Assembly: GCA_902591495.1 (NCBI GenBank)
Contig: CACJAW010000011.1
Location: 1-54,758, forward strand
Length of the DNA: 54,758 nucleotides
Reading direction: 5' to 3'
DNA from: an uncultured Pseudohongiella sp.
GTDB lineage: Bacteria; Pseudomonadota; Gammaproteobacteria; Pseudomonadales; Pseudohongiellaceae
Position 1 is the first letter of the stretch; each line of letters begins with the position of its first letter. The notes beneath the pieces are model-generated. The model ran no database searches and had not been told where the DNA came from. It saw only the letters and a program-made list of their open reading frames with translations. The translations under genes and the position numbers were made by a program. Of the stretch, positions 27,300-36,248 are shown piece by piece.

Positions 27300-27312
27300 A
27301 ACTAAAAAATAG

Positions 27313-29946
27313 TCAGGGATTTGTAACTTCCCATCTACCGTTTCGATAAAAGGCCTTCCAGCCCGTAGCTTTCTTATTCACTTCACTTTGAACGTACTGT
27401 TCTTTGGTCTTCCTGCTAAATCTAATCAATGTCTTGTTACCGGCATCATCTTCCGTTGGTGCATCAAAAAGATGGGAATATTTAGGGTCAATTTCGTCTT
27501 TATGGGGCAGCAATTCTGAAACTAATGGAGCCCGTGTTTCTCTATTTCGCGGGAATTTACTCGCAGCCAAAAATAGCCCTGACGCTCCATCTCTAAGGAT
27601 ATAATGATCATCAACCGTTGAGCACTCTAGCTCGGGCATTGGGACCGGATCCATTTTAGGTGGGGCAGCTTCACCATTTCTCAAGAGCTTCCTTGTATTT
27701 GGACATTCTTCACTAGTACAGCCAAAATATTTGCCAAAGCGTCCAGTTTTCAACTGCATATCCTGCCCACATTTATCACACTCGATTACAGGCCCTTCGT
27801 AGCCTCTTATCTTAAAGACACCCTCTTCTACCTCAAACCCATCACAGTCTGGATTATTTCCGCAGACGTGGATTTTGCGATTTTCATCAATTAGATAAGC
27901 ATCCATTGCAGTATTACAATTTGCACACCGCCTCTTTTTTCGTAATAGAACATTCTCTTGCTCCTCAGCTTCTTCCGCCGTATCGGTTCTAATCGCTTCA
28001 TCACCCGGCGTCAGGTTTATGGTGCTCTTGCATCGTTCTTTTGGAGGTAACGCGTAGCCAGAACACCCCAGGAAAACGCCTGTTGAAGCTGTTCTGATTT
28101 GCATATGTCGGTTGTTGCAGTCCGGTTTAGGACATATTATTGACGTATCTGTTGGGTCATTTTTTCGCATACCTCCATCGATGGATTGTGCATCTTCCAA
28201 CTGACGACTAAAGTCCGAATAAAATTCATCCAGCAAACTCTTCCAATCCTTTTTACCGGAGGCCACTTCATCAAGCGACTCTTCCATATTCGCGGTAAAA
28301 TCATAGTTCATTAAGTTACTAAAGCTCTCTTGCAGTCTCTCCGCAACTATATCTCCCATTTTAAGGGCAAAAAATCGCTTGTTCTCAACCCTGACATAAC
28401 CACGGTCCTGAATCGTTGAAATGATCGCCGCGTAAGTAGAAGGCCTTCCAATACCTTTCTTTTCAAGTTCTTTAACTAAGCTCGCCTCTGTATATCTGGG
28501 GGGTGGTTTTGTGAAATTCTGAAACGGCTCTAAGCTCTCCAATACAAGAATGTCAGCAACATTGATATCGGGAAGAACGACGTCCTCTTCTTTAGTGGGC
28601 ATCACCTTTAAGTAACCATCAAACTGCATGATTCGACCCTTCGTACGGAGCTCATACTTATCGCAGCCAACAGCTATACTTGTGCTTAGATATTTTGCTG
28701 GAGGCATCTGACTCGCAACAAAATATTGCCATATAAGCTGATACAACCTGGCTGCATCACCCTCTACATTTTTAAGATCTTTCGGCAACACATTTACATC
28801 AGAAGGTCGAATAGCTTCATGAGCTTCCTGTGCACCCTCTTTTGAGCTGTATATTTTTGGATTATCCGGCAGATAGTCTTTCCCAAAATTTGAGTGTATG
28901 TAATGTCTACAAGACTCTAGTGCTTCGGTACTTAAGTGGGTTGAATCTGTGCGCATGTATGTGATGTAACCAGCTTCATACAAGCGTTGAGCCAGTAGCA
29001 TAGTTTTCTTAACACCAAAACCAAGACGAGTGCTCGATGCTTGTTGAAGTGTTGATGTGATCAGTGGTGGCTTTGGCTTTGAAGATGTTGGGCGGTCGTC
29101 TCTTCTTAGCACTTCAAACACATTTTCTTTTAATAATTTCAGAGCTGCATCAGTCAGTGCTTTATTATTAGGTCTGAAGTTGTTATCACCCTCTTTTATA
29201 ACCTGAAATCTAACCGAATCGTTCGATGTCGTCTTGAGTTGCGCAAATACCTCCCAGTACTCTTCTGGAATAAATGCACGAATTTCTTGCTCACGTTCGA
29301 CCACAAGCCTCACGGCGACGGACTGAACCCGACCTGCAGACAAGCCCCTTGCCACTTTTTCCCAGAGCAAGGGGGATACCATAAAGCCAACAACTCTATC
29401 TAAAAAGCGCCTGGCTTGCTGAGCTTCAACATAGCGCATGTCAACTTCGCCAGGTTCAGAAAAAGCATCCTCAACAGCACGTTTTGTGATCTCATTAAAC
29501 ACAACCCTTTTATAACGAGTTTGATCTCCCCCTATAGATTCTCGCAAATGCCAAGCAATGGCCTCACCCTCACGGTCTAAATCTGTTGCAAGATAGATTT
29601 GATCAGCATTTTTGGCAGCCTTCTTTAAATCGGAGACCACTTTTTCCTTGCCTGGAAGTATTTGATACTTCGCCTTCCAGCCCTTTTCAGGATCAACCCC
29701 CATACGAGCTACAAGCTGTTGTTTTGCCTTCTTTTTTTTGTGAATAACTTTCTCTTCAGGACTCATTTTTCGGGTTAATGCTGCGGCGGCGGCTCTAGCC
29801 TTAGCGTCAACCGGTTTTCCGTTACCACTCGTAGGCAGGTCTCTAATATGCCCGACGCTCGATTTAACAACGAATTCGGCCCCTAAATACTTATTAATAG
29901 TTTTAGCCTTCGCTGGTGACTCGACAATTACTAAAGATTTGGACAT
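27313..29946 (-). CDS. topA: DNA topoisomerase I
   Basis: TopA relaxes negative supercoils through a transient 5' phosphotyrosine. The 877 residues start with the Toprim domain ([19 protein letters not shown], catalytic Glu9; DLDREGE at 122-128). The active tyrosine is Tyr330 in [11 protein letters not shown] lysine-rich insertion at about 55-80 is normal for proteobacterial enzymes. The C-terminus carries three four-cysteine zinc fingers, at about 600-640, 675-710 and 725-755, followed by Topo_C-like repeats. The promoter at 30021-30049 is close to consensus. The gene converges with lexA without a visible terminator. Confidence 0.97.
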   Translation of the reverse strand: MSKSLVIVESPAKAKTINKYLGAEFVVKSSVGHIRDLPTSGNGKPVDAKARAAAAALTRKMSPEEKVIHKKKKAKQQLVARMGVDPEKGWKAKYQILPGKEKVVSDLKKAAKNADQIYLATDLDREGEAIAWHLRESIGGDQTRYKRVVFNEITKRAVEDAFSEPGEVDMRYVEAQQARRFLDRVVGFMVSPLLWEKVARGLSAGRVQSVAVRLVVEREQEIRAFIPEEYWEVFAQLKTTSNDSVRFQVIKEGDNNFRPNNKALTDAALKLLKENVFEVLRRDDRPTSSKPKPPLITSTLQQASSTRLGFGVKKTMLLAQRLYEAGYITYMRTDSTHLSTEALESCRHYIHSNFGKDYLPDNPKIYSSKEGAQEAHEAIRPSDVNVLPKDLKNVEGDAARLYQLIWQYFVASQMPPAKYLSTSIAVGCDKYELRTKGRIMQFDGYLKVMPTKEEDVVLPDINVADILVLESLEPFQNFTKPPPRYTEASLVKELEKKGIGRPSTYAAIISTIQDRGYVRVENKRFFALKMGDIVAERLQESFSNLMNYDFTANMEESLDEVASGKKDWKSLLDEFYSDFSRQLEDAQSIDGGMRKNDPTDTSIICPKPDCNNRHMQIRTASTGVFLGCSGYALPPKERCKSTINLTPGDEAIRTDTAEEAEEQENVLLRKKRRCANCNTAMDAYLIDENRKIHVCGNNPDCDGFEVEEGVFKIRGYEGPVIECDKCGQDMQLKTGRFGKYFGCTSEECPNTRKLLRNGEAAPPKMDPVPMPELECSTVDDHYILRDGASGLFLAASKFPRNRETRAPLVSELLPHKDEIDPKYSHLFDAPTEDDAGNKTLIRFSRKTKEQYVQSEVNKKATGWKAFYRNGRWEVTNP

Positions 29947-30020
29947 TTCGTATCAACTACCTAAAAATCATCTCTGTTAGTTCAATTAATATAGTAGATC
30001 TTGATATCTAAGCGCGCACA

Positions 30021-30049
30021 TATATAAGTGAAACAATTCTATCGGTCAA
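30021..30049 (-). promoter_or_regulatory. topA promoter
   Basis: On the minus strand TTGACC (30049-30044) and TATATA (30026-30021) are separated by 17 bases; five of six and five of six consensus bases match. Transcription would begin about 70 bases upstream of the topA ATG. The other bases between topA and ilvE (29947-30243) contain a small CTCTA/TAGAG hairpin at the ilvE stop, and nothing else that I can assign. Confidence 0.6.
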
Positions 30050-30243
30050 GTTTTCTCTGATATTTGTGCTGAAGAAATTTTTGAATTATGTCTGAGAGCT
30101 ACCTAAATTCTAAGACTGGCTTGCGGAGTACATATAAGCTAAGCTTTAGAAATTAACGCTCAACGAATTAAATTTAATGACATCAAAAACTGAAATATAA
30201 TATATTACGATAGGCAATAAAATAGATATGGCGCCTCTATCAA

Positions 30244-31296
30244 CTAGAGCCCTAAATTAATTGAGTGGAGCCATCCATATTTATCTTCAATTTCTCCGCG
30301 CTGAATACCTACAAGCAACTCATAAAGTTTTTTCATAACAGATCCATCACTATTTTCATTACCTGGCATTGCATGCCACTTTTCATCAAACCATATTTTA
30401 CCTACAGGGGCTAATACCGCCGCAGTGCCACAAGCAGCCATTTCACTGAAGTTTTGAAACTCGGAGCGAAGGTCAATGGGTCGCTCTTCCGTCATTAAAT
30501 TTAATTCTATTTCTGCTAATTCCATAATAGAGCGGCGCGTAATACTCGGCAGAATAGCATCGGAAGATGGGGTAATAAATTTTTCATCCTTAGTGAAAAC
30601 GACAATATTGGCTGATCCAGCCTCGTCAATAAATTTATTATTAGCCGAATCTAGATATAGAGCTTCATTCGCACCTATTCCTTGGGCATTCAAAGTAGCC
30701 AAAAGTCCACCAGCGTAGTTAGCACCAGCTTTGTATTTCCCAGTCCCGTTTGGAGCGGCGCGGTCAAATTCTGAGACTGCGAGACTTATCATCGCCATCC
30801 CAGAATCCTTATAGTAAGGACCTACAGGAGAAACAAAGACTCGAAATTCATATTTCTCGGCTGGTTTTAAGCCTAAATTTTCTCCAACTCCAATGAGCAT
30901 CGGCCTAACATACAACGCTGCTCCGGAGCCGTAAGGCGGAATCCAAGGATAATTTGCGCGAACCGTCTCCTCGATGGCACCAAGGAATAATTCTCTGGGA
31001 ACCGCGGGCATTAAAAGACGCGGCGCTGTGGAATTCATTCTTTCCCAATTCAGGGAAGGTCTAAAAAGGCAGACATCACCGCTAGCTGTCGTCAGAGCCT
31101 TCATACCTTCAAAACACTGCTGAGCGTAATGCAATGTCGGCGCACCCTCATGAATTAAAATTTGATCATCTTCAATAAGAGATCCTTGATTCCACTCTCC
31201 ATTTTCATAGATCGCACTATAACGGAAATCTGTCCTGATATAGTTAAAACCGAGTTCAGTCCAACTAAGATTTTTTTTGCTTAATTTATCGGTCAA
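30244..31296 (-). CDS. ilvE: Branched-chain amino acid aminotransferase
   Basis: A 350-residue PLP enzyme of fold type IV that interconverts Leu, Ile and Val with their 2-oxo acids. The length and the motifs LHYAQQCFEGMKA, PYGSGAALYVRP and GKYKAGANYAGGL (PLP lysine within this segment) place it in the longer, mitochondrial-like BCAT branch. The start is a TTG (31296-31294): an in-frame TGA lies four codons upstream, no ATG or GTG occurs before the conserved WTELGFNY segment, and a GAGAAG element precedes it. It is divergent from tatD and has its own promoter with an inverted repeat in the leader. Confidence 0.94.
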   Translation of the reverse strand: MTDKLSKKNLSWTELGFNYIRTDFRYSAIYENGEWNQGSLIEDDQILIHEGAPTLHYAQQCFEGMKALTTASGDVCLFRPSLNWERMNSTAPRLLMPAVPRELFLGAIEETVRANYPWIPPYGSGAALYVRPMLIGVGENLGLKPAEKYEFRVFVSPVGPYYKDSGMAMISLAVSEFDRAAPNGTGKYKAGANYAGGLLATLNAQGIGANEALYLDSANNKFIDEAGSANIVVFTKDEKFITPSSDAILPSITRRSIMELAEIELNLMTEERPIDLRSEFQNFSEMAACGTAAVLAPVGKIWFDEKWHAMPGNENSDGSVMKKLYELLVGIQRGEIEDKYGWLHSINLGL

Positions 31297-31340
31297 TTTG
31301 TCTTCTCAAGCGTCTGAAAAATATAAACTATGAACATTAT

Positions 31341-31355
31341 GAGATATCTTATCTC
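31341..31355. repeat. Perfect inverted repeat in the ilvE leader
   Basis: GAGATA (31341-31346) and TATCTC (31350-31355) are separated by three bases. The repeat lies just downstream of the predicted ilvE transcription start, in the ilvE-tatD divergent region. It could be an operator for a dimeric regulator; a three-base loop makes an RNA hairpin possible but less attractive. No regulator gene for it is visible. Confidence 0.35.
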
Positions 31356-31369
31356 TAATAGCTAGGTAG

Positions 31370-31398
31370 CATATAATTACTTAATATTCTCCCGACAA
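31370..31398 (-). promoter_or_regulatory. Candidate ilvE promoter
   Basis: On the minus strand TTGTCG (31398-31393) and TATATG (31375-31370) are separated by 17 bases, each with four of six consensus matches. The start would be near 31363, leaving a leader of about 65 bases that contains the inverted repeat at 31341-31355. Confidence 0.45.
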
Positions 31399-31421
31399 TT
31401 AGATCTTGAGCACTTTCAATA

Positions 31422-32243
31422 ATGACATTTATAGATATTGGGGCAAATCTTACCCACGAATCATTTAAAAACGACTTAGATTTGGTGCTAACCAACGCTA
31501 AGCTCGCCGGAGTAATACACATAATAGTAACTGGGACCGACTTAGCTAGCAGTAGAGAAGCAAACAATTTAACGAAATTAAATCCTTCCTATCTCAGCTC
31601 TACGGTTGGTTTCCATCCGCATACAGCAGACAATGTAAAGGAATCTGATTTTAAGAGAGCCATAGAGTTAATTGAACTCAAGAATGTTGTGGCAATTGGA
31701 GAAACTGGTTTAGATTACAACAGAAACTATTCCTCAAAAAAAGCGCAACTAAAAATCTTTGAGCAACAGCTTGAATTAGCTACTCAGATCAAACTCCCCC
31801 TATTCTTGCATCAAAGAGACGCGCACCTAGATTTCTATCCGCTGCTGACTAAATATCGTCATAGAATAGTAGGGGGCGTAGTACATTGCTTCACTGCGAG
31901 TAAAAAAATTCTAGACTCATATCTAGATTTAGATATGCATATAGGCATTACTGGATGGATTTGTGATGAACGAAGAGGACAAGATCTTCAAAAAATAGCC
32001 CATAACATCCCCGAGAACAGATTGTTGATTGAAACAGATTCTCCTTATTTACTTCCGAGAACTATAAGACCTAAACCTAAATCGAGGCGAAATGAGCCTA
32101 AGTTTTTACCTGAGGTCGCAAAGTCAGTCTCAGAGCATTCGAGGAAAACACCAGAGGAAATTGCTACGATTACAACTCAAAATGCAATAGCCCTTTTTAA
32201 CTTGCCAATTAAAGATCTTATCGTTAATAATCCAGTAGATTAA
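31422..32243 (+). CDS. tatD: TatD-type metal-dependent deoxyribonuclease
   Basis: A 273-residue amidohydrolase-fold nuclease (3'-5' exonuclease activity is reported for E. coli TatD). It belongs to the TatD proper and not the YcfH branch: FIDIGANLTHESF at the start, VGFHPH, the metal ligand segment GETGLDYNRNYS, FLHQRDAH, GVVHCFTAS, GITGWICDERRG, IETDSPYLLPR and KPKSRRNEP all follow the E. coli TatD pattern. It is not linked to tatABC genes. The 3' end overlaps the oppositely oriented glutaredoxin-like gene by 20 bases. Confidence 0.95.
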   Translation: MTFIDIGANLTHESFKNDLDLVLTNAKLAGVIHIIVTGTDLASSREANNLTKLNPSYLSSTVGFHPHTADNVKESDFKRAIELIELKNVVAIGETGLDYNRNYSSKKAQLKIFEQQLELATQIKLPLFLHQRDAHLDFYPLLTKYRHRIVGGVVHCFTASKKILDSYLDLDMHIGITGWICDERRGQDLQKIAHNIPENRLLIETDSPYLLPRTIRPKPKSRRNEPKFLPEVAKSVSEHSRKTPEEIATITTQNAIALFNLPIKDLIVNNPVD

Positions 32244-32463
32244 CTACACCATCTCTATCAAAAGGCCAGTAGAGTGCCTCATTATTTTCAATATTCAGCA
32301 AGACAGGAATACTGAGTCCGTATTTTTGTACAAGATCTTCCTCAGTAGCGATATCCACAATCTCCATTTCAAAGATGAACCGATCATGCAACTCATCTAA
32401 TATGAGACCGGCCTGCTCGCACAAATGACAACCTTCAGTCGTAAAAAACTTTAATTTCTTCAT
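32224..32463 (-). CDS. Glutaredoxin-like family protein
   Basis: A 79-residue thioredoxin-fold protein with the redox motif CHLC (residues 12-15) after KLKFFTTEG, and the cis-proline segment LSIPVLL. It is the short glutaredoxin-like family (DUF836) common in Proteobacteria, of unproven function, perhaps a cytoplasmic thiol-disulfide exchanger. It converges with tatD and its last 20 bases lie within the end of tatD on the other strand. Its upstream region is shared with the moxR operon. Confidence 0.88.
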   Translation of the reverse strand: MKKLKFFTTEGCHLCEQAGLILDELHDRFIFEMEIVDIATEEDLVQKYGLSIPVLLNIENNEALYWPFDRDGVVNLLDY

Positions 32464-32525
32464 AGTATTGAAGGATGTCAGTGTAAACGAATTTCATCAA
32501 TAGTACCTGAGACTAGAATTGCACC

Positions 32526-32601
32526 AGCCAAGCCTTTGGCTTAACCCAAAAGAGACTTGGAGTTCAACCCTGTGCTAAACCGCTTATGTTAAACGTATAA
32601 T
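32526..32601 (+). promoter_or_regulatory. Hairpin and -10-like element upstream of moxR
   Basis: The region between the glutaredoxin-like gene and moxR (32464-32708) contains a hairpin AGCCAA/TTGGCT with a four-base loop (32526-32541) and a consensus TATAAT (32596-32601). No convincing -35 element is at the right distance, so the promoter call is weak; the moxR operon must nonetheless start in this 245-base gap or read through from tatD. Confidence 0.25.
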
Positions 32602-32708
32602 CTAACCAAGATACACTCAAATACAAACTGCGCCTAGACATCGACCATAAAACGTTTACAATCCTTGGATTTGCGGTCAGAGCACCTTGACAGAAGAGAA
32701 TTCTAATT

Positions 32709-33668
32709 ATGAGTCACCACGGAATTATTACAGAACTCAAAAGCTGGTTATCACAGCAGATTATCGGACAAGAGCGCTTACTCGACCGCTTATTGATCGC
32801 TTTGTTGGCTGATGGACACCTCTTGGTAGAAGGCGCCCCCGGACTGGCAAAGACTAAGGCAATTAAGGACCTTTCAAGAGCTATTGAAGGGGACTTTCAT
32901 AGAATACAATTTACACCTGATCTATTGCCGAGCGATATTACGGGCACGGAGGTATTCCGACCAGAAGACGGTACTTTTCGCTTTCAACAAGGGCCCATTT
33001 TTCACAATCTCGTTTTAGCTGATGAGATAAATAGAGCGCCTGCCAAAGTTCAATCAGCTCTTCTGGAGGCCATGGCTGAGCATCAGGTAAGTGTAGGAAG
33101 AGAATCTTTCGAACTCCCTCCACTATTTTTGGTTATGGCCACGCAAAATCCGATTGAACAGGAAGGAACGTACCCTCTTCCGGAGGCACAGTTAGATCGA
33201 TTTCTAATGCACGTTACTATCGATTACCCAGTGATTGAAGCCGAAAGGGATATCCTGCACCTTGTCCGAGATGAAGCTCAGAATAAGGTTCAAGAACCCC
33301 CTAAAATAATTGCACAAGAGAACCTCTTTCAGGCGAGGCAAGAAATTCTTGGGCTCCATATGGCGCCTGAGGTTGAGGAATATGTTATTCAACTAATCAT
33401 GGCTACCCGACAACCAGAACTTTACGGCGAGGATCTCGCTTCTTGGTTAGAATACGGAGCAAGCCCGCGGGGCACAATCTCTCTAGATAGGTGTGCTAGA
33501 GCATTTTCTTGGATTCAAGGAAGGGATTTTGTGAGCCCTGACGACGTCCAAGAAGTCATGTTTGATGCCCTTAGACACCGGATCCTCCTCAGCTTTGAAG
33601 CTGAGGCTAGTGGAATCACTCCTGATAAGGTCCTGGAGACAATTCGCGAGCGGGTCCCCTCAGCGTAG
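32709..33668 (+). CDS. MoxR-family AAA+ ATPase
   Basis: A 319-residue AAA+ ATPase, thought to act as a chaperone that works on von Willebrand factor A proteins encoded beside it. Walker A is GAPGLAKT (residues 42-49), Walker B LADEINRAP, and the sensor region MATQNPIEQEGTYPLPEAQLD follows, cut here before the phenylalanine of the usual AQLDRF. Length and motifs are normal. It is the first gene of a six-gene operon: the DUF58 gene starts 17 bases after its stop. The target of such systems is often membrane protein or metal cofactor assembly, but nothing in the window identifies it. Confidence 0.95.
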   Translation: MSHHGIITELKSWLSQQIIGQERLLDRLLIALLADGHLLVEGAPGLAKTKAIKDLSRAIEGDFHRIQFTPDLLPSDITGTEVFRPEDGTFRFQQGPIFHNLVLADEINRAPAKVQSALLEAMAEHQVSVGRESFELPPLFLVMATQNPIEQEGTYPLPEAQLDRFLMHVTIDYPVIEAERDILHLVRDEAQNKVQEPPKIIAQENLFQARQEILGLHMAPEVEEYVIQLIMATRQPELYGEDLASWLEYGASPRGTISLDRCARAFSWIQGRDFVSPDDVQEVMFDALRHRILLSFEAEASGITPDKVLETIRERVPSA

Positions 33669-33685
33669 CGGCGCGGATTAGCGTT

Positions 33686-34666
33686 ATGCCAGTAAAATCT
33701 CACCTTGATCCTCACTTTGCTCGTTACCAAAGTAGTGGTGCGGTGATAACCCTTCAGCAAATGCTGATTCAAAGGCACGCCGCCAAAACTCTTGACTATG
33801 TCGCTCATAACAGATCGATCGCGGGCATTTCTGGTTTGCATTTATCTAAAATGAGAGGCCGAGGAATCGATTTTGAGGAATTTAGACCTTACCAAGCAGG
33901 CGACGACATAAGGCTAATAGATTGGCGGGTGACAGCGAGAACAAACCGCCCGTTTACGAAAGTTTTCAGAGAGGAGCGTGAAAGACCGGTAATTATAGCC
34001 GTCGATCAAACACATAATATGTATTTTGGAAGCAAGGTCGCTTTCAAATCGGTTATCGCAGCACAAGCTGCTGCTGTCTTCTGCTGGTTAGCTATAGATA
34101 ATGGCGATCGTGTGGGAGGTCTAGTTTTCTCTGATAGTGAGGCTAATCTGGTTAGACCTAAACGCAGTCGACGGTCAGCTCTTCACTTGCTTAATCAAAT
34201 TTACGAGTATAACCAAAGATTGACTGAGGTAAAAAATCCCGAGAACCACTCCAACAATGATCCTGACTTCCAGCCGGGCCTCGCTCACGCTCTAGGTCAG
34301 ATTAGAAGAATAACGAAGCCTGGGAGTACGCTATACGTAATATCCGACTTTATGACCTTGGATGAAAAAGCTTTACAGTATCTTAATCAGTTATCTAGGC
34401 ACAATAATGTGATCTGTTGTTTGGTGTACGATACGCTAGAGGAAACTCTCCCAACACCGGGGATATATAGCATCACAGATGGAAGTAAGAAAGGATCTTT
34501 GAATACCCATAATAATAGGGCCAGAGCTCGGTATCGAGACCTTTTCATTGAACGTATGGAAAGCATTCAGAAAGAGTTAGATAAACTTCAAATTCAACTT
34601 GTCAAAATGCGAACAAATGACCTCGTTGTGGAGCAAATTCGAAAATGGATAACGAAGAGTTATTAG
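33686..34666 (+). CDS. DUF58 domain-containing protein (MoxR-associated)
   Basis: A 326-residue protein with the DUF58 hallmark GRGIDFEEFRPYQAGDDIR followed by IDWRVTARTNRPF at about residues 53-85. The rest has a von Willebrand A-like fold (VIIAVDQTHNMYF would be the metal site region, but without the full DxSxS). DUF58 proteins nearly always accompany MoxR ATPases. It overlaps the DUF4381 gene by 22 bases. The exact function is unknown; a structural role in the MoxR-Bat complex is inferred. Confidence 0.92.
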   Translation: MPVKSHLDPHFARYQSSGAVITLQQMLIQRHAAKTLDYVAHNRSIAGISGLHLSKMRGRGIDFEEFRPYQAGDDIRLIDWRVTARTNRPFTKVFREERERPVIIAVDQTHNMYFGSKVAFKSVIAAQAAAVFCWLAIDNGDRVGGLVFSDSEANLVRPKRSRRSALHLLNQIYEYNQRLTEVKNPENHSNNDPDFQPGLAHALGQIRRITKPGSTLYVISDFMTLDEKALQYLNQLSRHNNVICCLVYDTLEETLPTPGIYSITDGSKKGSLNTHNNRARARYRDLFIERMESIQKELDKLQIQLVKMRTNDLVVEQIRKWITKSY

Positions 34667-35181
34667 AGCAGCTTGCAGATATCCATCTGCCTATAGAAAT
34701 CAGCTATTGGCCACCAGCCCCGGGCTGGTGGATATTAGCACTCTTTTTGCTCTTAGCAATTTCGTATCTTGTGAGAGCCTTTATGACTAGAAGGCATCTC
34801 CAGAAAATTTGCAGAGCAGCTTTAGCTGAACTTGATAAGTGTTATGACAAATTCGCTGCCGCGAGTAGTCTCGAAGTTAATGACTCAAAGATGCGCTACA
34901 TCAATGAGGTTAATTCTGTCTTAAAGAGAGTAGCGATGGTTCACTACTCGCATTCCGAGGTAGCGGGCCTAGGCGGACGCGGCTGGGTTGATTTTATAAA
35001 GGAAAAAGGCGACTCTTCTTTATTAAATCCTGAAATTGCTGAGGCACTTAGTTTTGGGAGATTCCAAACTCAATGCGAGTTTGACGCCGAAGCTCTAAAC
35101 AAGCTGGGGCATTCGTGGATTAATAGTCTTTACCTTACGAACAACAGACAACTCTCAACTTCGCAAGAGAAAACAAACTGA
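34645..35181 (+). CDS. DUF4381 domain-containing membrane protein
   Basis: A 178-residue protein with one membrane helix (about residues 31-48, PGWWILALFLLLAISYLV) and a cytoplasmic alpha-helical domain that contains the family pattern VLKRVAMVHYSHSEVAGLGGRGWVDF, split here into two parts (VLKRVAMVHYS and GLGGRGWVDF). It is found only in MoxR/DUF58/VWA operons of Gammaproteobacteria as far as I know. Its start lies 22 bases inside the DUF58 gene and its stop overlaps the batA start (TGATG), which suggests coupled translation. Confidence 0.88.
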   Translation: MDNEELLEQLADIHLPIEISYWPPAPGWWILALFLLLAISYLVRAFMTRRHLQKICRAALAELDKCYDKFAAASSLEVNDSKMRYINEVNSVLKRVAMVHYSHSEVAGLGGRGWVDFIKEKGDSSLLNPEIAEALSFGRFQTQCEFDAEALNKLGHSWINSLYLTNNRQLSTSQEKTN

Positions 35182-36248
35182 TGCTAGAATTCACGTGGCC
35201 ATGGGTGTTTTTAATATTGCCCCTACCAATACTTGTTTATCGAGTCATGTCGCGAGCGCCCAGACAGGAAGCAGCGTTGTATGTTCCGTTTTTTAGTGCA
35301 CTGAGCCGCTTGCAATCTGAAAACGAAAATCTCACGAGCGGCCGACTATTAAATCTTATCTTCTGTACGCTCATATGGCTCTTATTAGTGTTGGCAGCAA
35401 GCAGGCCGCAGTGGCTTGGCGAACCCGTTCAACTGCCCTCTACGGGCAGAGATTTGATGCTTTCCGTGGATATTTCGGGAAGCATGGAGGCTCAAGATAT
35501 GGTTGTCGGCAACCGTCAAGCTTCCAGAATAGATGTAGTGAAAGCTGTAGTAGGTGATTTTGTTGAGCGGCGCGAGGGAGATCGATTAGGACTAATCCTA
35601 TTTGCGGCACATGCTTATATCCAAGCACCTTTAACATTTGATCGAGAAACTGTTGGACAACTATTAGAAGAAGCTGAAATCGGAATAATTGAAGAATCAG
35701 CAACCGCGATTGGTGATGCTATTGGCCTGAGTGTCATACATCTTAGGTCTAGGCCAGAGAATAGTCGAGTTTTGATTCTACTGACTGATGGTGTCAATAA
35801 TGCCGGAGCAGTATCTCCAGAGCAAGCGGGTCAGCTCGCCCAGCAAGAGAGTATAAAAATTTACACAATCGGCATAGGTGCTGATCAGGTCGTCCAACGA
35901 ACATTTTTTGGTGCGCGAGCTATCAACCCTTCAGCTGAATTAGACGAAGCCGTATTAACTCAAATAGCTGAATCAACAGGGGGTCGTTACTTCAGGGCAA
36001 GAGATGTTAATGATTTGGTAGATATCTATGAAGAACTTGACCTCCTAGAAGCCATAGAGCAGGATGAGCAAACATACAGACCAACTCGTGTTCTTTTTTA
36101 CTGGCCATTAGGTATCGCGATTGTTCTAAGTTTCATACTGACACTGTTATCAATTCCGTGGTTTGCTCTTTTTGGCATCAATTTAAGAAAAGATCCCGAC
36201 GACTCAGTTGAAAAACAAACACAATCCTTAGCGAGCAGAAATATTTAA
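35181..36248 (+). CDS. batA: BatA-like von Willebrand factor A membrane protein
   Basis: A 355-residue inner-membrane protein. It has N-terminal helices at about 5-22 and 60-77, a von Willebrand A domain with an intact metal site starting at Asp97-x-Ser99-x-Ser101 (SVDISGSM), the second site in GLILFAAHAYIQAPLT and TDGVNNAG, and a C-terminal helix near 312-332. In Bacteroides the Bat genes were linked to aerotolerance; in Gammaproteobacteria the role is open. ATG overlaps the DUF4381 stop, and its own stop overlaps the next ATG (TAATG). Confidence 0.9.
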   Translation: MLEFTWPWVFLILPLPILVYRVMSRAPRQEAALYVPFFSALSRLQSENENLTSGRLLNLIFCTLIWLLLVLAASRPQWLGEPVQLPSTGRDLMLSVDISGSMEAQDMVVGNRQASRIDVVKAVVGDFVERREGDRLGLILFAAHAYIQAPLTFDRETVGQLLEEAEIGIIEESATAIGDAIGLSVIHLRSRPENSRVLILLTDGVNNAGAVSPEQAGQLAQQESIKIYTIGIGADQVVQRTFFGARAINPSAELDEAVLTQIAESTGGRYFRARDVNDLVDIYEELDLLEAIEQDEQTYRPTRVLFYWPLGIAIVLSFILTLLSIPWFALFGINLRKDPDDSVEKQTQSLASRNI

